This document shows, in pieces, positions 23,223-35,134 of a DNA stretch of 64,000 bases. How positions within the stretch are numbered: the stretch's first letter is position 1; each line of letters opens with the position of its first letter. The position numbers and the translations under genes are program-made. Source of the stretch: Brachionus manjavacas (taxonomy: Eukaryota; Rotifera; Eurotatoria; Ploima; Brachionidae); assembly GCA_019054805.1 (NCBI GenBank), contig JAHQIY010000012.1:992001-1056000 (forward strand), in the 5' to 3' direction. The notes under the pieces were generated by a model that was not told the DNA's origin, made no database searches, and saw only the letters and a program-made list of their open reading frames with translations.

Positions 23223-26200
23223 TTATTTACCCCTATATTCCAAAAATTCACCCTGTTTATCCGAAAATTATCCCCTTTAATCCCTTTAAACCGAATTATT
23301 TTATTTTGCAATTTTATTTTGATGATATTAGGGTCCTACTAGAACACTGACCCTCACTTGTTTTACAAAGCTAGAAATTTTAATGTAATCCAGTGTATCA
23401 ATATGTGTTTTTTCATCTGCATTTTATATTTGTTTACAAAATGAGATATTTTTCTGGCCTCAATGATACAATGATTGCCCAAAAAGACCATTAGACCATT
23501 GCTAATTTATTTTGACGTAGTTGTTTCAAATAATAAATCTTATGTTTCAACAAACTATATCAGGATGTCTCAGATGTGTCTTTACATGAAAAAAAGTCTA
23601 AGTTTATGTAAAAAATTCAAATATAATTTTTTATTTAAAATTTAAAATTTGCATTAAAAATTTCCTATTAAATAAATCAGTAGGTTTTATTTAGTGAAGA
23701 AGTGCGAATTTTATCTTTTCAATTAAAATTCATTCAAAATGCTAATATTTGTCGGCCCTGTATTATCTTTTTATTTTCTACATTAATTAAAAAATATATT
23801 TGCTATCAAGGCCTTGAAGTAAATTAAATGTTGAAAAAAGTGCTGACAGTCTTCAAAACAAATTTTTTTTAATTACATTTTTGTTTAAAAATCAACTTTC
23901 AACATCCACAGCGTAAAGCTTAATTTCCTAAGTAAAGTTTATTAACAGAATATTTATTAGAGAACAATTTTTTCAAATCAAATTGTTTTTATATTTTAGA
24001 TAAATGTTGACTATATTATTCTGTATCAATTACTGATTGACAAACTGTGATATTTTTTAGAACTATTAAAGCAATTTCTAAAGTTTATTTTTGAAAGTAT
24101 AAGATAACTTAAAAAATCGTATTTTTTCTTAATTAAAAAAATAGTTTTATCTTATTATAGTAATTGATTTGCAAATAAAAAATTAATTCTAAAAATAAAT
24201 TTTTTCCTAGTTCTAGTTTAGTGCATAATTTTAGAATAAAAAAAAATTGAAAAATCGAATTTGATTTTTTTATGATAATTATCGTTGCACCATGGACAGA
24301 AAAATGGAAAAAGTTTAACTTTACTCTAAAGCTGTTGTTGTTGTCATATTAAATAATTAATTGGAATTTCATCGAATTTACGCAGAATCCCCTTTTTTTA
24401 TAATTTTCTATTTACCGAAAATATTCATTTGATATTTTATGTTCTTTGTTATGCAATTATTATATAAGCTTGGAAATTCTCTTCAAAATTTTTTTCTTAT
24501 AAAAAAATTTTTTACCTTTGGATGTTTTATTCAAATATTCAATGTTTGTCTTACCTAAAAAAATTTAAAAGTAAATTTAAAGTTAATAGGAAGGCTTTTG
24601 CGTTCTTTAGCACAAAAATTTAAATAAAAAAGTCAAAATTTGTTTAAATTAATTTATTCCTTAAAATCTAAATATAAACCTCTGAAGTAGATTAAATAGT
24701 AAGGATAATGGTTTGAACAGAAACTGTATCGGTTTAATTTTTTCTCTATCTGAACCTGAATTGTAACGCAACAGATCCTTGAATCAAAAGCACGATTAAT
24801 CTATTATTTTATTTTTAGAAGTTATGTTTAATCTGTTAAATATGTTTTAAATTATTTTTTGACAACAAATATAAAACATATTTATTTAGAAGCTTTAATC
24901 AAAAATTAATTCTCAAAATAAGCAAATATTTTGATTATTTTGGGCTGATTTAATTTAAAAAAGCCCTTAATTTATTTTAAAAAAAAAAATTCAACATTTT
25001 CTTCGATCTAAATTTTAGAGCATAACATTTTGTAAAAAATTTAATATCGTATTTTTAATTGATGAAAACTTATCAACGATTTTTTATTAATTTTGTTTTT
25101 ATCAGCTTCTTTTTCAATAAAGAAATTTTATTTAATCTCATCATTTTTTTGCTTATGTTTGATGCTCAATTTAATTAATCTTTGTGAAAAGTCAAAATAG
25201 GCTTTTTTTCTAAAAAATGCACATAGGCGATGCTTACCTAAAATAAAGATTAAAATAGAAAAACAGTTTTTTTAAAAAAATCTAGATCAATTAAATTAAA
25301 TTTAAGAATCTGAATAATTTTTCTTTTATGCTATATTGACTTTTTAATCAAGCGAAATAATATCTAAAGACTAAAAATATTTTCAATTTTTTTTAATAAA
25401 TAAAATGTTTTTTTATTAAAAAAAATAACAGAAAAATTAAATAAATTTTTCAATTTTTTTTAAATACAGCTAGAGTAGAAACGAATTAGAACAAATTTAT
25501 ATCACCTTTTGAATAAATTTTCATCTTCTTTGAAAATGGTTCGTGTTTCCGATAATCTTTTAATCTTCATTCAGAAATCAAGCAGGATTAACAAAATTTT
25601 GTTCAAGTTTTTTCCTTATAAATTTTAATAAATTTTTTTTAAAAATTAATTCAAATTGTTTGTGTTGTTGTTGAAAAAAAATTTTTCAAAATTAAAATAG
25701 CTTAAAGATTATTTCGAAAATAAAAGTCAAAATTTTATTTTTGATTTTAAAATTTCTTTCAAAATTTAAGAAAGACCTTCTTCAGTATTAAAATCCCTAA
25801 TCTTTTAAATAATAAAATTATAATCATTAAATATTTTGTCTGTTACATATCTTTTTTAATTATTAATTAATAATTTTGTTTTTATTTTTATATCTAACAA
25901 TAACAAAAAGTAATTTGTTTTTGTAAGAATGTGAATTTAGAATTATTATTAATTTTTTTGGTTCACATTTTGTGATTTTTAAATATATTCCGATTTTTAT
26001 AAGAGTTTAAACATTCAGCCAAACAAAAAACTTTCAGTAAATCGGTTCTGTTAATCATTAACTAAAAATATAAAAGCTCCATAAAGTTGAAAAAATAAAA
26101 ATTTCAATAGAATTAAGTCATTTTCTAAATTTTCAATTATTATTCCAATTAAGACATAGATTAACTTTTTTGGCTCCTGCAAATACTTGGCAATAAAATT

Positions 26201-27160
26201 TTTAATCTTTTACAGCTTTAGATTATTAATTTTTGCACTTTTTGCTTAAAATGAAAACATTTAATAACAATAAATTTACTATTTTTAATGACAATTTTTT
26301 AGAATATAATTTAACTATATTTTTTTCGTTTAGCTTATTTTGTTTTAAAATTACGCTAGGACTGAAAAGATGACGGAAGCCTTTGGGAAAATCCTGGGAG
26401 TAAATTCAACAAAAAGTTAGACTTAATCCAATGTTTAAGGTACTGAACAAATTTGAAGATTTTAAGCTAATGACTAGAATAGGTTTCATTCGAGTCGTTC
26501 AAGTTTGATTCTAAAAAAAATTTCTTAAAGATTCAGTTTTCTAATTAAAGAGCGATAAATGGTTCGAAAACATTTCCAAAAGACAATAACGATGGATATG
26601 TCATGTGGAATAAGTGAATTAAATTGTTTAGTAAAAATGATGCCTGTTTAATGCAAAATTAAATTGATTTTGAATTTAAACAAAGTAAGAAATTTACACC
26701 TCAAAAATCTATTTTTATTTTAAATAAAAGTAACTTGGTGCAAATAAAAATTCATTTAAAAAAAAATACATTCATTATTCAAAGCTACTTGGCACATTCA
26801 GAAATGACAATTTTACAGAACAAACACATTTTGTACATTAATACATCCGATCTTTATATATTTTATTTTTTCAGAATTTTATTAAGTCATCAAGTCAATC
26901 AGTTGTCTTGAAAAAAATAATTTCAAATTCTTTGACATTAGTGTGGTCGCCTTAATAAATACATGGAAGGGCAAAAATCAAAAATCAATTTTTATTAAAA
27001 AATGATCTAATTATTAAGTGAATTTTTGCGGTTCTATGGGCTATTATATTATTATTATGTTAAAGTAGATTTGGGAAGAAATGTAAGTTGTATAAAATAA
27101 ATTATTGTCCATGAATGCAATAATTAATAAATGAAAATTGTTTTTTTTTATTATTAAAAA
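23223..27160. other. Long AT-rich non-coding stretch
   Basis: Nearly 4 kb without a recognisable gene, transposon domain or strong repeat. It may contain introns or regulatory DNA of genes outside the window, which I cannot judge. Confidence 0.45.
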
Positions 27161-27164
27161 AATA

Positions 27165-28075
27165 AGGTCTCATAGTTTATATGATCAGTTGATCACATAA
27201 TATGTGAATTATTTTTACTTTTTTGAATATGTGATCATAAATAAGTTTTGGTGATCAGTGAGCAAATTAGGTGATCAAAAAAATTTATTGAAATAAAATC
27301 TATAAGGTCCAAATATTAATATATTAAACGAGTCATTTAAAAAAAATTAACTGTGTACTCTTCTTAGAATTTTTAATGTGAATATTTTGAATTTGAAAAA
27401 ATTTTTGTCCATGAAAAAATTTGTTAAATTATTTCTATTTTTCCAAATTATGTGATCAAATATGAGAAAACACTTCCCACAAGCTAAAAATTAGCTTTCA
27501 CAACCTATGTAAATATCCTGATCGAAACATATAAACTTTTTTAATGAAAATTTTATAAATATAATCAACAAAAATTAGTCATTACACACAAAAAAAATTA
27601 TTTTTTATTTAATTTTTTTTGGTCTTCCTCTTTTTTCTAATATTATTTTTTGTTTTTTTTTTTAACATTTAGACTGCGTTTGTGAACGCTCCAGAGTCTT
27701 CATTCAACAATTTTCGAGTCTTCATCAGAACTATCATATTTTTTTGAATATTATTTTCGAATAGTACTTAAAATTTTATTTGAATAATACAGCATTTCAA
27801 AAGCAAAAGGAAGAATTTTCGGCATTTTGAAATTGTAGTCTTAAAATTTTTTTAAACTTTATGTATCATTGTAAATTTAGTATTTACAATCAAAAATTAA
27901 GTCTTCACAACTTAAAAAAATTTAGCAATGGTTATAAAAACTAAAATAAAGGTTGTAAGTGCTCTTTTTTAGGTTGTATGAACTCCTGACCCATCAAATA
28001 TCACTTATGTAATCACTAGATAGTTTTAGGGATCAATTTAAAAATTATGTGATCAGAAAAAAATAAATATTACAT
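27165..28075. repeat. TGATCACAT-rich repeat region
   Basis: Both ends carry related inverted words. The left has TTGATCACATAATATGTGAATT and several tgatca. The right has ATTATGTGATCAG, CACTTATGTAATCAC and GATCAATTTAAAAATTATG. No ORF is present. It could be a decayed DNA-transposon derivative, but the arms are too diverged for a firm boundary. Confidence 0.35.
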
Positions 28076-28114
28076 TTTATATTTTGATCGTTTGATCTTG
28101 ATCTCAAACTTCAA

Positions 28115-29990
28115 TTAAAATAAAAAATTTTAAATCAAATCAAATGACTTTCTTTTTGTTTTTTAAGACCTATATTGACAATTAAAAATAATTAAATTTT
28201 CTAATTTTTTTAACATTGCTGTACCCAAGTATTTGTCGTAGAATTTGAAAGAAAGATTATTGATTTTTGGTCACCCATTTTTCCAAAGTAAAAAACAAAA
28301 TAATTGTCACATTATTTACAGTATTGTGAAAAAGTTAAGAAACCTTTAATTATTTTATTCTTTATTTAGAAGTGAACTCTAATAGAATGGGTTAGGATTA
28401 AAATTTGGAAAAATATTTTTTTGCCCAAATTCTTAATTCTCTTAGATGAAAATTAAACTAAAAAATTCACATCGCTTTTGAAACATAATGCACATTCAAA
28501 AATTTGAATTTTTTTTATAAAATAATTAAGGGTTCCTTAACTTTTTCCCAATACGGTATAGCTTGATTAACTAAATTTTATACATTAATAGTTGAATACG
28601 AAGGTTAAATATTAAGAAAAAGTTATTTTTTTATTTCCTTAATTTTTCCAAAAGTGTTAAGTCAAAAATATTTTTTTACTTTTGTAATTTTTTAATTTTA
28701 AATTTCAAAATAAAAATTCGACAAAAAATTTGAACTTAATTAACCAAATTCTGCCCATAAATGAATCCAATCTTTAAGTCAAACTGTTGTTGGATTTTAA
28801 TTTTTTTTCTAAAATTAATTATAAAAATTACTTTAAATACTTCAAAAATTCTTTTATTTCAAAAAGCCTACTCGGCATTGATCGCCAATTACCTGTATAG
28901 ACCTGTGTCCTAAGTTTTACTTTTAGAATTTTTAATTTTAAATTTCGTTTAAAAGATAATTAAACTATAACAAAAAAATATACAGATCACTTAATTTTGT
29001 TGATCGGTTCAAAATTTATGATCAAAAGACTAAATTGTTTACGCAAATATTTACCAAGTCAAAAAATGACCATTCTAATTTTTTAGTTAGGGAACCTTTA
29101 GGTGGAAAAAAGTGTCCAAGCCGAATTGGGTACATCATAGGATGATAATTTATTCTGTGTAAAAAATTTATGCAATTATGATGCATAAGCTTTAACATCT
29201 TTATCATATAGACACAATATTCTAAAAATACTGGTGTTCGATTTTAATTAACTGCTATTTAATTTAAATTTAAAAGAAAAATAATTAAAAAAATATTTTA
29301 AAAAATGCAAGATAAAATTATTTTGTCAAAAGCGCGTTTTTTGCATTTGAAATGTGTTCTTTTTGCGTTTTTGTAATAAATATTTATTAATTGGAAATAT
29401 AATATTTTTAATGATAGCGATTGTTATCACAGAAATATCGGATGACATTTTCTTATTTTCCAAAAACGTTAACTCATCAACAATATGTAGTAAATAGATC
29501 ATTTTAAAATAAAACCTTGATACAGTTAAATTTTCCTATTTTGCTTTAAAATACGCAACTTGTATTTTAAATAATTATCTAATACAAGGCTTAGGGTTAG
29601 TTTTTATTTTACTTCTTCTATAAAATTCAAAAATATATGCATTTTTGTTTTTCCTTAAAACTAATTTAAAAGAGATTAAAAATATGTTAAATGATAAATA
29701 AAATATAATATCAAACAAAAAAATAGATGAATAATTTCTAGCTACATATTACTCCTTCGAAAATTAGGTGCCAGCTTTGGTCACCTAACACTATAGATCC
29801 TGATATTTAATATGACGAGGATTCGATCAAAAGTTCTTGTTTAAAATTTACCTAAAATTAAATATAAAGTAGTTTTTTCTTGCATGCAGTTACATAAAAT
29901 TAGCTTGTATCATTTATTTAATTTTCATCATACAAAAATTCTTAAAATAAATTTTTAACAGAAATCTCTGGGGAAAATTTTTTGAATTGT
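28115..29990. other. AT-rich non-coding stretch
   Basis: No gene was recognised. A 61-codon minus-strand frame at 29207-29022 has no domain and is probably chance. Confidence 0.45.
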
Positions 29991-29994
29991 TGTG

Positions 29995-30335
29995 ATTGAT
30001 GAATTTTTTCAGAATTTTTTTTAAGTCACAGTTTTAAGTCTAAGTCACAAAAATTTAAGTCAAAGTCATGACTTAAATTTTTTTTTGTTAAGTCAAAGCC
30101 AACGTCTTAAAAATTTTTTTCATTTTTTTAGGGAAGTTTAGTCGAGTCAACTAATTTTCTGATTTTAAAATTTTACTTTTTTTGGATTAAAATAAAAAAC
30201 CATATTTATTTTTTAGTTTAAAAATCAGATAATTAATTCACTTGACTAAACTTCACTAAAAAAAAAAAAATTTAAGTCATTGACTTGACTTGAGACTTGA
30301 CTTAAAAACAAGTCTGAATTTTTTACAGATTTTAA
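29995..30335. repeat. Nested hairpin of AAGTCAAGTC and AGTTTAGTCGAGTCAA words
   Basis: The inner arms GAAGTTTAGTCGAGTCAACT (about 30133) and AATTCACTTGACTAAACTTC (about 30237) are inverted copies. Outside them lie AAGTCAAAGTCATGACTTAAA and TTTAAGTCATTGACTTGACT, again inverted. The CTTGACTTGAGACTTGACTT word links this to the repeats at 10433, 12124 and 60500. Confidence 0.5.
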
Positions 30336-30357
30336 GCTAAATATCTCGATCTGAATT

Positions 30358-31056
30358 AGAGACAGGCACAAGTATGGTTACTTAAGTAATTACTTAAGTA
30401 ATTTAAATTAAAATTCTAGTATTTAAGCAATTGAAAATTATGCAAGTACTTATGAGTTTTTCTATTTATTTATTTCAATTAAAAGACTTGAAGGCGATGT
30501 AGAAAAAATTTTTTTTTAAATAAAGTGTAATAAATAAGACAAATTTCTAAAAATTGAATAAAATATTTAATTTAAATGTAAGTTTTGTTTTTTTTCCTTT
30601 TTAATTTCAATAATTATTATTCATTTTGTTTTTTCTTTTATATTCAATTTTTCCCATTTTCTTTAATGTTCTCTTCTATTAAATTTTTTTTTTGATTTTA
30701 TTGTTTAAAAAAATTAAGAAGAAAATAATAAATAAAGGCGTGGTTAAAAATTCTTCAATACACAATCGGAAAAAAAAATAAGGCCTATTCTTAATAAGGC
30801 TTATATTGGTATTGAAAAAAATTTTTACTCAAATCTTTTAGTTTACCAAGAGTGTTTTTGATACAAAAATTTATGAAGAAATTGTTTTTTAAGAATATAA
30901 ATCATTTTTAAGTGGACCTTAGATATTTAAGTACTTATTTTAGCAGTACTTACTTTAAATTTGAACGAATTTAAGTTTTTACTTATACTTATATTTAAAA
31001 TTCGAATACTTAAGATAATAACTAATATTTAAGATTTATTACTAATTCCTGTCTCT
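30358..31056. mobile_element. hAT-like non-autonomous element (MITE), ~700 bp
   Basis: The left end reads AGAGACAGGCACAAGTATGG followed by TACTTAAGTAATTACTTAAG. The right end, in reverse complement, reads AGAGACAGGAATTAGTAATA followed by ATCTTAAGTATTCG. Ends with AAGTA/TTAAGTA repeats are typical of hAT elements. GATCTGAA (30348-30355) and GATCTGCA (31057-31064) flank the element and look like the 8-bp target duplication expected for hAT, with one mismatch and a 2-bp offset on the left. No transposase is encoded. Confidence 0.6.
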
Positions 31057-31483
31057 GATCTGCATTTGATTTTTTCTTTAAAATTTACCAATTTGGTAAA
31101 AAAGCCAAAAATGAAAAAATATATTGGACATTAATTATCTAGAGTTATAGTTTATCTTAAAATCTGTTAAATTATTTATTTTTTTCAATCACGCCAATGC
31201 TGGTGATAATTAAAATTTATAAAAATTAATAACAAAATTTAATCCTTATATTATTGTTATTAATTTTTTTAAATTATTATAATAATCAATTAATTAATTA
31301 TGATTAGATTGTGACTAAACCGACCATTACCATATCTTAACACAACTTTTACTTTTTTATTGAATCTAAAGAATAAGTATCTAACTAATGTAACTTTTGG
31401 GTTTAATATTTTTGTAGAGTCTATTCAAAAAAAAGTATTTTTGATCATAAGTAACTAGAAAATAAAAATCCTTTTTTTTTTCT

Positions 31484-31645
31484 TTTCTTATTATTTCTTC
31501 TATCCTTCCTCAGCTGTTCAATACTTAATCATGTAGCACCTGTCATTGCCTGATTCAATTTATCTTTTTAAATTTTTTTTTATATTATTTTTTGATTTTT
31601 TTACTTAAAATTTTTATTTTATTTTATTGAGACGAATTTAAGGTG
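31484..31645 (+). mobile_element. LINE 3'-UTR fragment
   Basis: The stretch TTATTTCTTC..CCTTCC..CTGTTCAATACTTAA..CATGT matches the 3' UTRs at 57820-57880 and, more loosely, 63371-63440. It is followed by a T-rich run as in those copies. The terminal hairpin is not visible. It is probably a decayed 5'-truncated LINE copy. Confidence 0.45.
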
Positions 31646-31924
31646 AAATCTGCACATTTTTTTTGTTATTTTCTGGATTTGTTTGAAATAAAATAAAAAT
31701 TTAACTATCCTTTACATTTTTCGGAAATTTACCAAATTTAAAAAATATCAAATATTTTAAATTTGATAAAGATTATATTTATTTTAGTAGATATAGAAGG
31801 GTTTGGATCAGTCAGCTTTCGAAACTTTTACTTAAATTTTTCTTTAATTAAACCGACTGACTCGTGGTCAAGTCACCGGTCAGCCAACATTTTTTATCGT
31901 CATTCATTTTTTTTTCTAGTTTAT

Positions 31925-32480
31925 TTAAATTTGAAATGGTTCTGAGTAATAAAACTCCTTCCTCCATTAGATAAGAACAAAACGAAATTTTTAAATGATC
32001 AAAGTATTACTGTTTTGATAAATAATTACTGTAAAAAACGATATTTTTTTTGTTTTAATTTTAAATGAAATAAAAAAAAGAAAGAAAAATCAGGGAGATA
32101 ATCCCTTTTCATTTAACCATTCACTGAATTAATTCCATAAATAACATATTGGGGTTTTTCCTTACGAGGTCTTGAGCTATTAACAAAAGCACTGACTTGG
32201 TCTTTGATTAATTCAATAATTAATGTATTCTCGAAAATAACACTTTTTTAAGATATTTTAAAAAAAGTTTATTTAGACGAACTTCAATGCAATCAAGCTT
32301 AATGTCATCTAAGAAATTTACCAGGAGATCCGATAGAGTGTCTTGAAAATAATAACTGTACTTAATTGAAATATTTTGGAGAACCTGAAGCCTAGAGAAG
32401 TTGGTCTTTGAGACTAGAATAGGAATGAAAAAACTCTAATCAATTATGAAGCCAATTAATGTTTTATACATATTAACCCA
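31925..32480 (-). pseudogene. LINE 3' end, copy A
   Basis: Minus-strand translation of 32470-32230 gives MYKTLIGFIIDYSFFI, VSKTNFSRLQVLQNISIKYS, LSDLLVNFLDDIKLDCIEVR and LNKLFLKYL. This is the C-terminal part of a Jockey-like LINE protein and parallels copy B at 33060-32870 (YKILIGSIIDYSFFI, QILQVIQNTCFKSIY, LLEDQKIDRIESR, LRILLEKYI). The 3' end at 31965-31930 is AAGGAGTTTTATTACTCAGA with a short A/T tail, nearly identical to the end of copy B at 32635-32600. The copy is 5' truncated and broken. Confidence 0.65.
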
Positions 32481-32589
32481 AGTCATTCATGATTTTTACA
32501 AATTTTAAGTAGGTCTATCAAAACTTTGAGTAAAATTTTTTCAAGTGTTAAGTATAACTTTACTTTACTTTTTAAAAGGTTTATTTAAT

Positions 32590-33935
32590 ATTTAAAACAA
32601 ATGGTTTTGAGTAATAAAACTCCTTTCGCCATTGGTATTTAAAATTTGAAAAAAGTGTCCATAAAAAAGTTATATTAAATTAATTAGAATTTGAAAGAGA
32701 AATTAGAAATGTTACAGAAAAACTGTTGTCCATTGGAAATGCTCATTTGAGACTTTACAAAGGAGGGTTTTAAGTTCAGAACTTCTTGAGCTTTCAACAA
32801 AAACATCAATATGATCCTGTATGAGTGAAGTAATGAGTGTGTTTTTATTTATTAAATTTTTTTTATGTACTTTTCAAGCAGAATTCTGAGTCTTGACTCA
32901 ATTCTATCTATCTTTTGGTCTTCGAGAAGGCCAGAAAGTTGAATAGACAGTGTATCATATGGTAAGTGATAGATTGATTTAAAACATGTATTTTGAATTA
33001 CTTGCAGTATTTGAATGTTTGTCTGGGAGACACGGAATAAGATGAAAAAACTATAGTCTATAATGGAACCTATAAGGATTTTATAGATTCCATTTAAGGT
33101 TTTTTTATTTAACTTCCACTATTTGTGTGACAAAATTTTATTTAAATTCATGCGATCATGACATCTAGAACGAAAGAATTCAACCTGGGAGTTGAACAAA
33201 GACTTTGGTCAAATTTAATTCCAAGGAAGACTGGGGAGTCAGTGTAGGGTATTTGCTTTCCAAAAAGTTTTAAACTAGGCTTATTTTTTTTTTGGAAGGA
33301 TTCCCAGAGTAAAAAATGTAGCTTCATTTTTCTGGAGACATCTTTAGCCTCCATTTTTGTAGCCACAGCTGCAATTTTTTAGGATAGTTATTTATAATAT
33401 TAGCAATGTTGCCATATTTTTAAAGATAAAAAAAGTCACAAGGAATATGACTGCTTTTTTTTGGTCCTGCTTGGGGATATCATTAATAGAAATCTCTATG
33501 GAACCTGAACCCGAGACAAAGTTATTTATTTTCACAAAAAAATTTGATTTTTTAAAAAATTAACAACCCTTTCCAGAATGTAGAGAAGGGCCCCAATTTT
33601 GGTAAGTTTGTAGATTAACTGTGCTATATCTTGTCAAAAGCTTGAGAGATGTCGAGGAAGAGGGAACATACTTTTTTTTTCTTATCAAAGTCTCAGAGAC
33701 CTTTTGAGTTAAAAATACCAAATTGTCGGAGGTGCGTCGGTGCTGCCTGAAACTAGACTGTTCTTTGCAGATAAGACTCTTGTCTTTAATTGAGAGTAGA
33801 TCTGTGATTAGTTGGGAGCCTAAATTACTGCTCAGTATGAAAAGGTCTAGAACGGAGGAGTAATCACGGTGACTAAGTGTAAAGGCAGGACTGTCGTCAT
33901 TTACTATAAGAAAACGTGGATGCTGAAGGAATTTT
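32590..33935 (-). pseudogene. LINE copy B with EN and RT fragments
   Basis: The minus strand from 33930 encodes the end of the endonuclease domain (HPRFLIVNDDSPAFTLSHRD, SSVLDLFILSSNL). It then jumps directly to the reverse transcriptase (LICKEQSSFRQHRRTSDNL, FLTQKVSETLIRKKK, then frameshifted DISQAFDKIWHSGLIYKL). At 33370-33150 it continues with LKLFGKQIPYTDSPVFLGIK, and at 33060-32870 with the C-terminal segment. Parts between EN and RT, and the GVPQG to FADD region, are deleted or scrambled. The 3' end near 32640-32595 carries the hairpin AAAGGAGTTTTATTACTC and an A/T tail. Copies A and B belong to the same family and lie in tandem in the same orientation. Confidence 0.75.
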
Positions 33936-33994
33936 TTTAAACTAATTAATTGAATTAACCTCCTTCTAAGGAGAAGAAAATTTTTAAGTTCCAA
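33936..33994 (-). mobile_element. LINE 3' tail joined to copy B
   Basis: The minus strand reads TTCTTCTCCTTAGAAGGAGG followed by TTAATTCAATTAATT. The same tail, CTTCTCCTTAAAGGAGGTTA plus ATTCAATTAAATAAATAAAT, ends the element at 46690-46563. This indicates a third LINE family whose 3' end now abuts the 5' truncation point of copy B. An open frame starting at 33994 therefore joins unrelated pieces. Confidence 0.5.
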
Positions 33995-34181
33995 AAAAAA
34001 AATAAAATAAAGATAAAAATTGAATCATTAAGTTAGAAAATAAAAAAAAAAATACAAAAATAAAAAAAAAAAGCATCAATTAGATCAATAAATTATATTA
34101 GCTGTCACAAAAAAATAGCTACATAGAAAAATTAAATAAACTTTTTTTCAATTAGATAGTCAAAAAAATAAATTAGACATA

Positions 34182-34838
34182 CAGAAATGCTATGATAACT
34201 GTTTTAACGAAATTTTCTGTAATTTTACGTAATTTTTCGAAATTTTTCGAGATTTTTAGAGATTTATCGTAAATTTACGGGAAAAATGATCAATTTTAGT
34301 AAATTTTAGTAAAAAAACGAGAAAAAAAATCGTTAGAAAAATTGTTATGGAATAAGCTAAAAGTTTTTGTAAGAAAAAAAATGGTCTTATCCGATTGTGA
34401 TCCCATAGCAGTTATTAGAGAATTTGAAAAAAACAATTACGCCATTTAAATGTAAAAGATATATTGCTCACTTAAAAAAGGTATTATTAATAATAAGATA
34501 TTTATTTTATATTCCTTTAAAAATTATTAATTCTTAGGTAATTAAATTAGTCATTGAGAAAAACGGTGACTGGTCGGATCATTAATAATTGCATTGTAGT
34601 TGTGTTTTTTTTAATGATTTTTTCCCCGTTTTTTATAATAAAAATTTACGTAAAATTACATTAAATTTCGTATTTTTTTTTTCAATTTTCATTTTAATTT
34701 TCTAAAATAAGAGAAAAATTCCTAAAAATCGCCATTTTTTTCAGTTTTTTTTGGCTCTTTTTATATTTGCTAAAATTTACTAAAATTTTCGTAAAATTAC
34801 GTAAAATTACGTAAAAACAATTTATCATGGCAGTACTG
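34182..34838 (+). mobile_element. Internally deleted Tc1-like element upstream of the GPCR
   Basis: The left end begins CAGAAATGCTATGATAACTG after a TA. The right end finishes ATGGCAGTACTG before TA (34839-34840). Both arms are packed with TTTTACGTAAA-type words. They match the ends of the larger copy at 58340-59511, including the block AGAAAAATTCCTAAAAATCG near 34715. Only about 140 bp of transposase sequence remains. It ends about 300 bp before the GPCR start codon, so it may form part of that gene's upstream region. Confidence 0.65.
34344..34485 (+). pseudogene. Tc1-like transposase C-terminal scrap
   Basis: It encodes LWNKLKVFVRKKMVLSDCD followed by PIAVIREFEK, then a frame break before a remnant of HLKKGII. 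It corresponds closely to 58911-59045 (LLWNELKVFLRKKMVLSDCD), where the full C-terminal block including SPDINPIE is present. The catalytic Glu segment is lost here. Confidence 0.65.
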
Positions 34839-35134
34839 TATGCCATTTTTCTATTTGATTTTTTAATTCAATAAAACCACTTTTCTGTTCACATTTTTTT
34901 ATTTACTTTAAGATTTATTGAAAAATGTAAAATAGAAGAAAATCCTGCCACATATTATGTGAACAACTGACCACATTTTGGACATGACCCATAAAATATG
35001 CTAAAAAAATGGCATCTTTGGGTCGTAAAAAAACAAAGCTTTTGGGCGAATATTTGAAATGAAAGTTTAAAATAAAGTCACTTTACCATTTAGATTAGTT
35101 ATTATTGTGTGTTTTGGAAATGTGCTGAAAAATA

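Noticed and set aside
22855-23350. Two small opposite-strand frames around 23.1 kb
   Set aside because: Both run through the foldback repeat arms and encode unrelated AT-biased residues, so they are by-products of the repeat.
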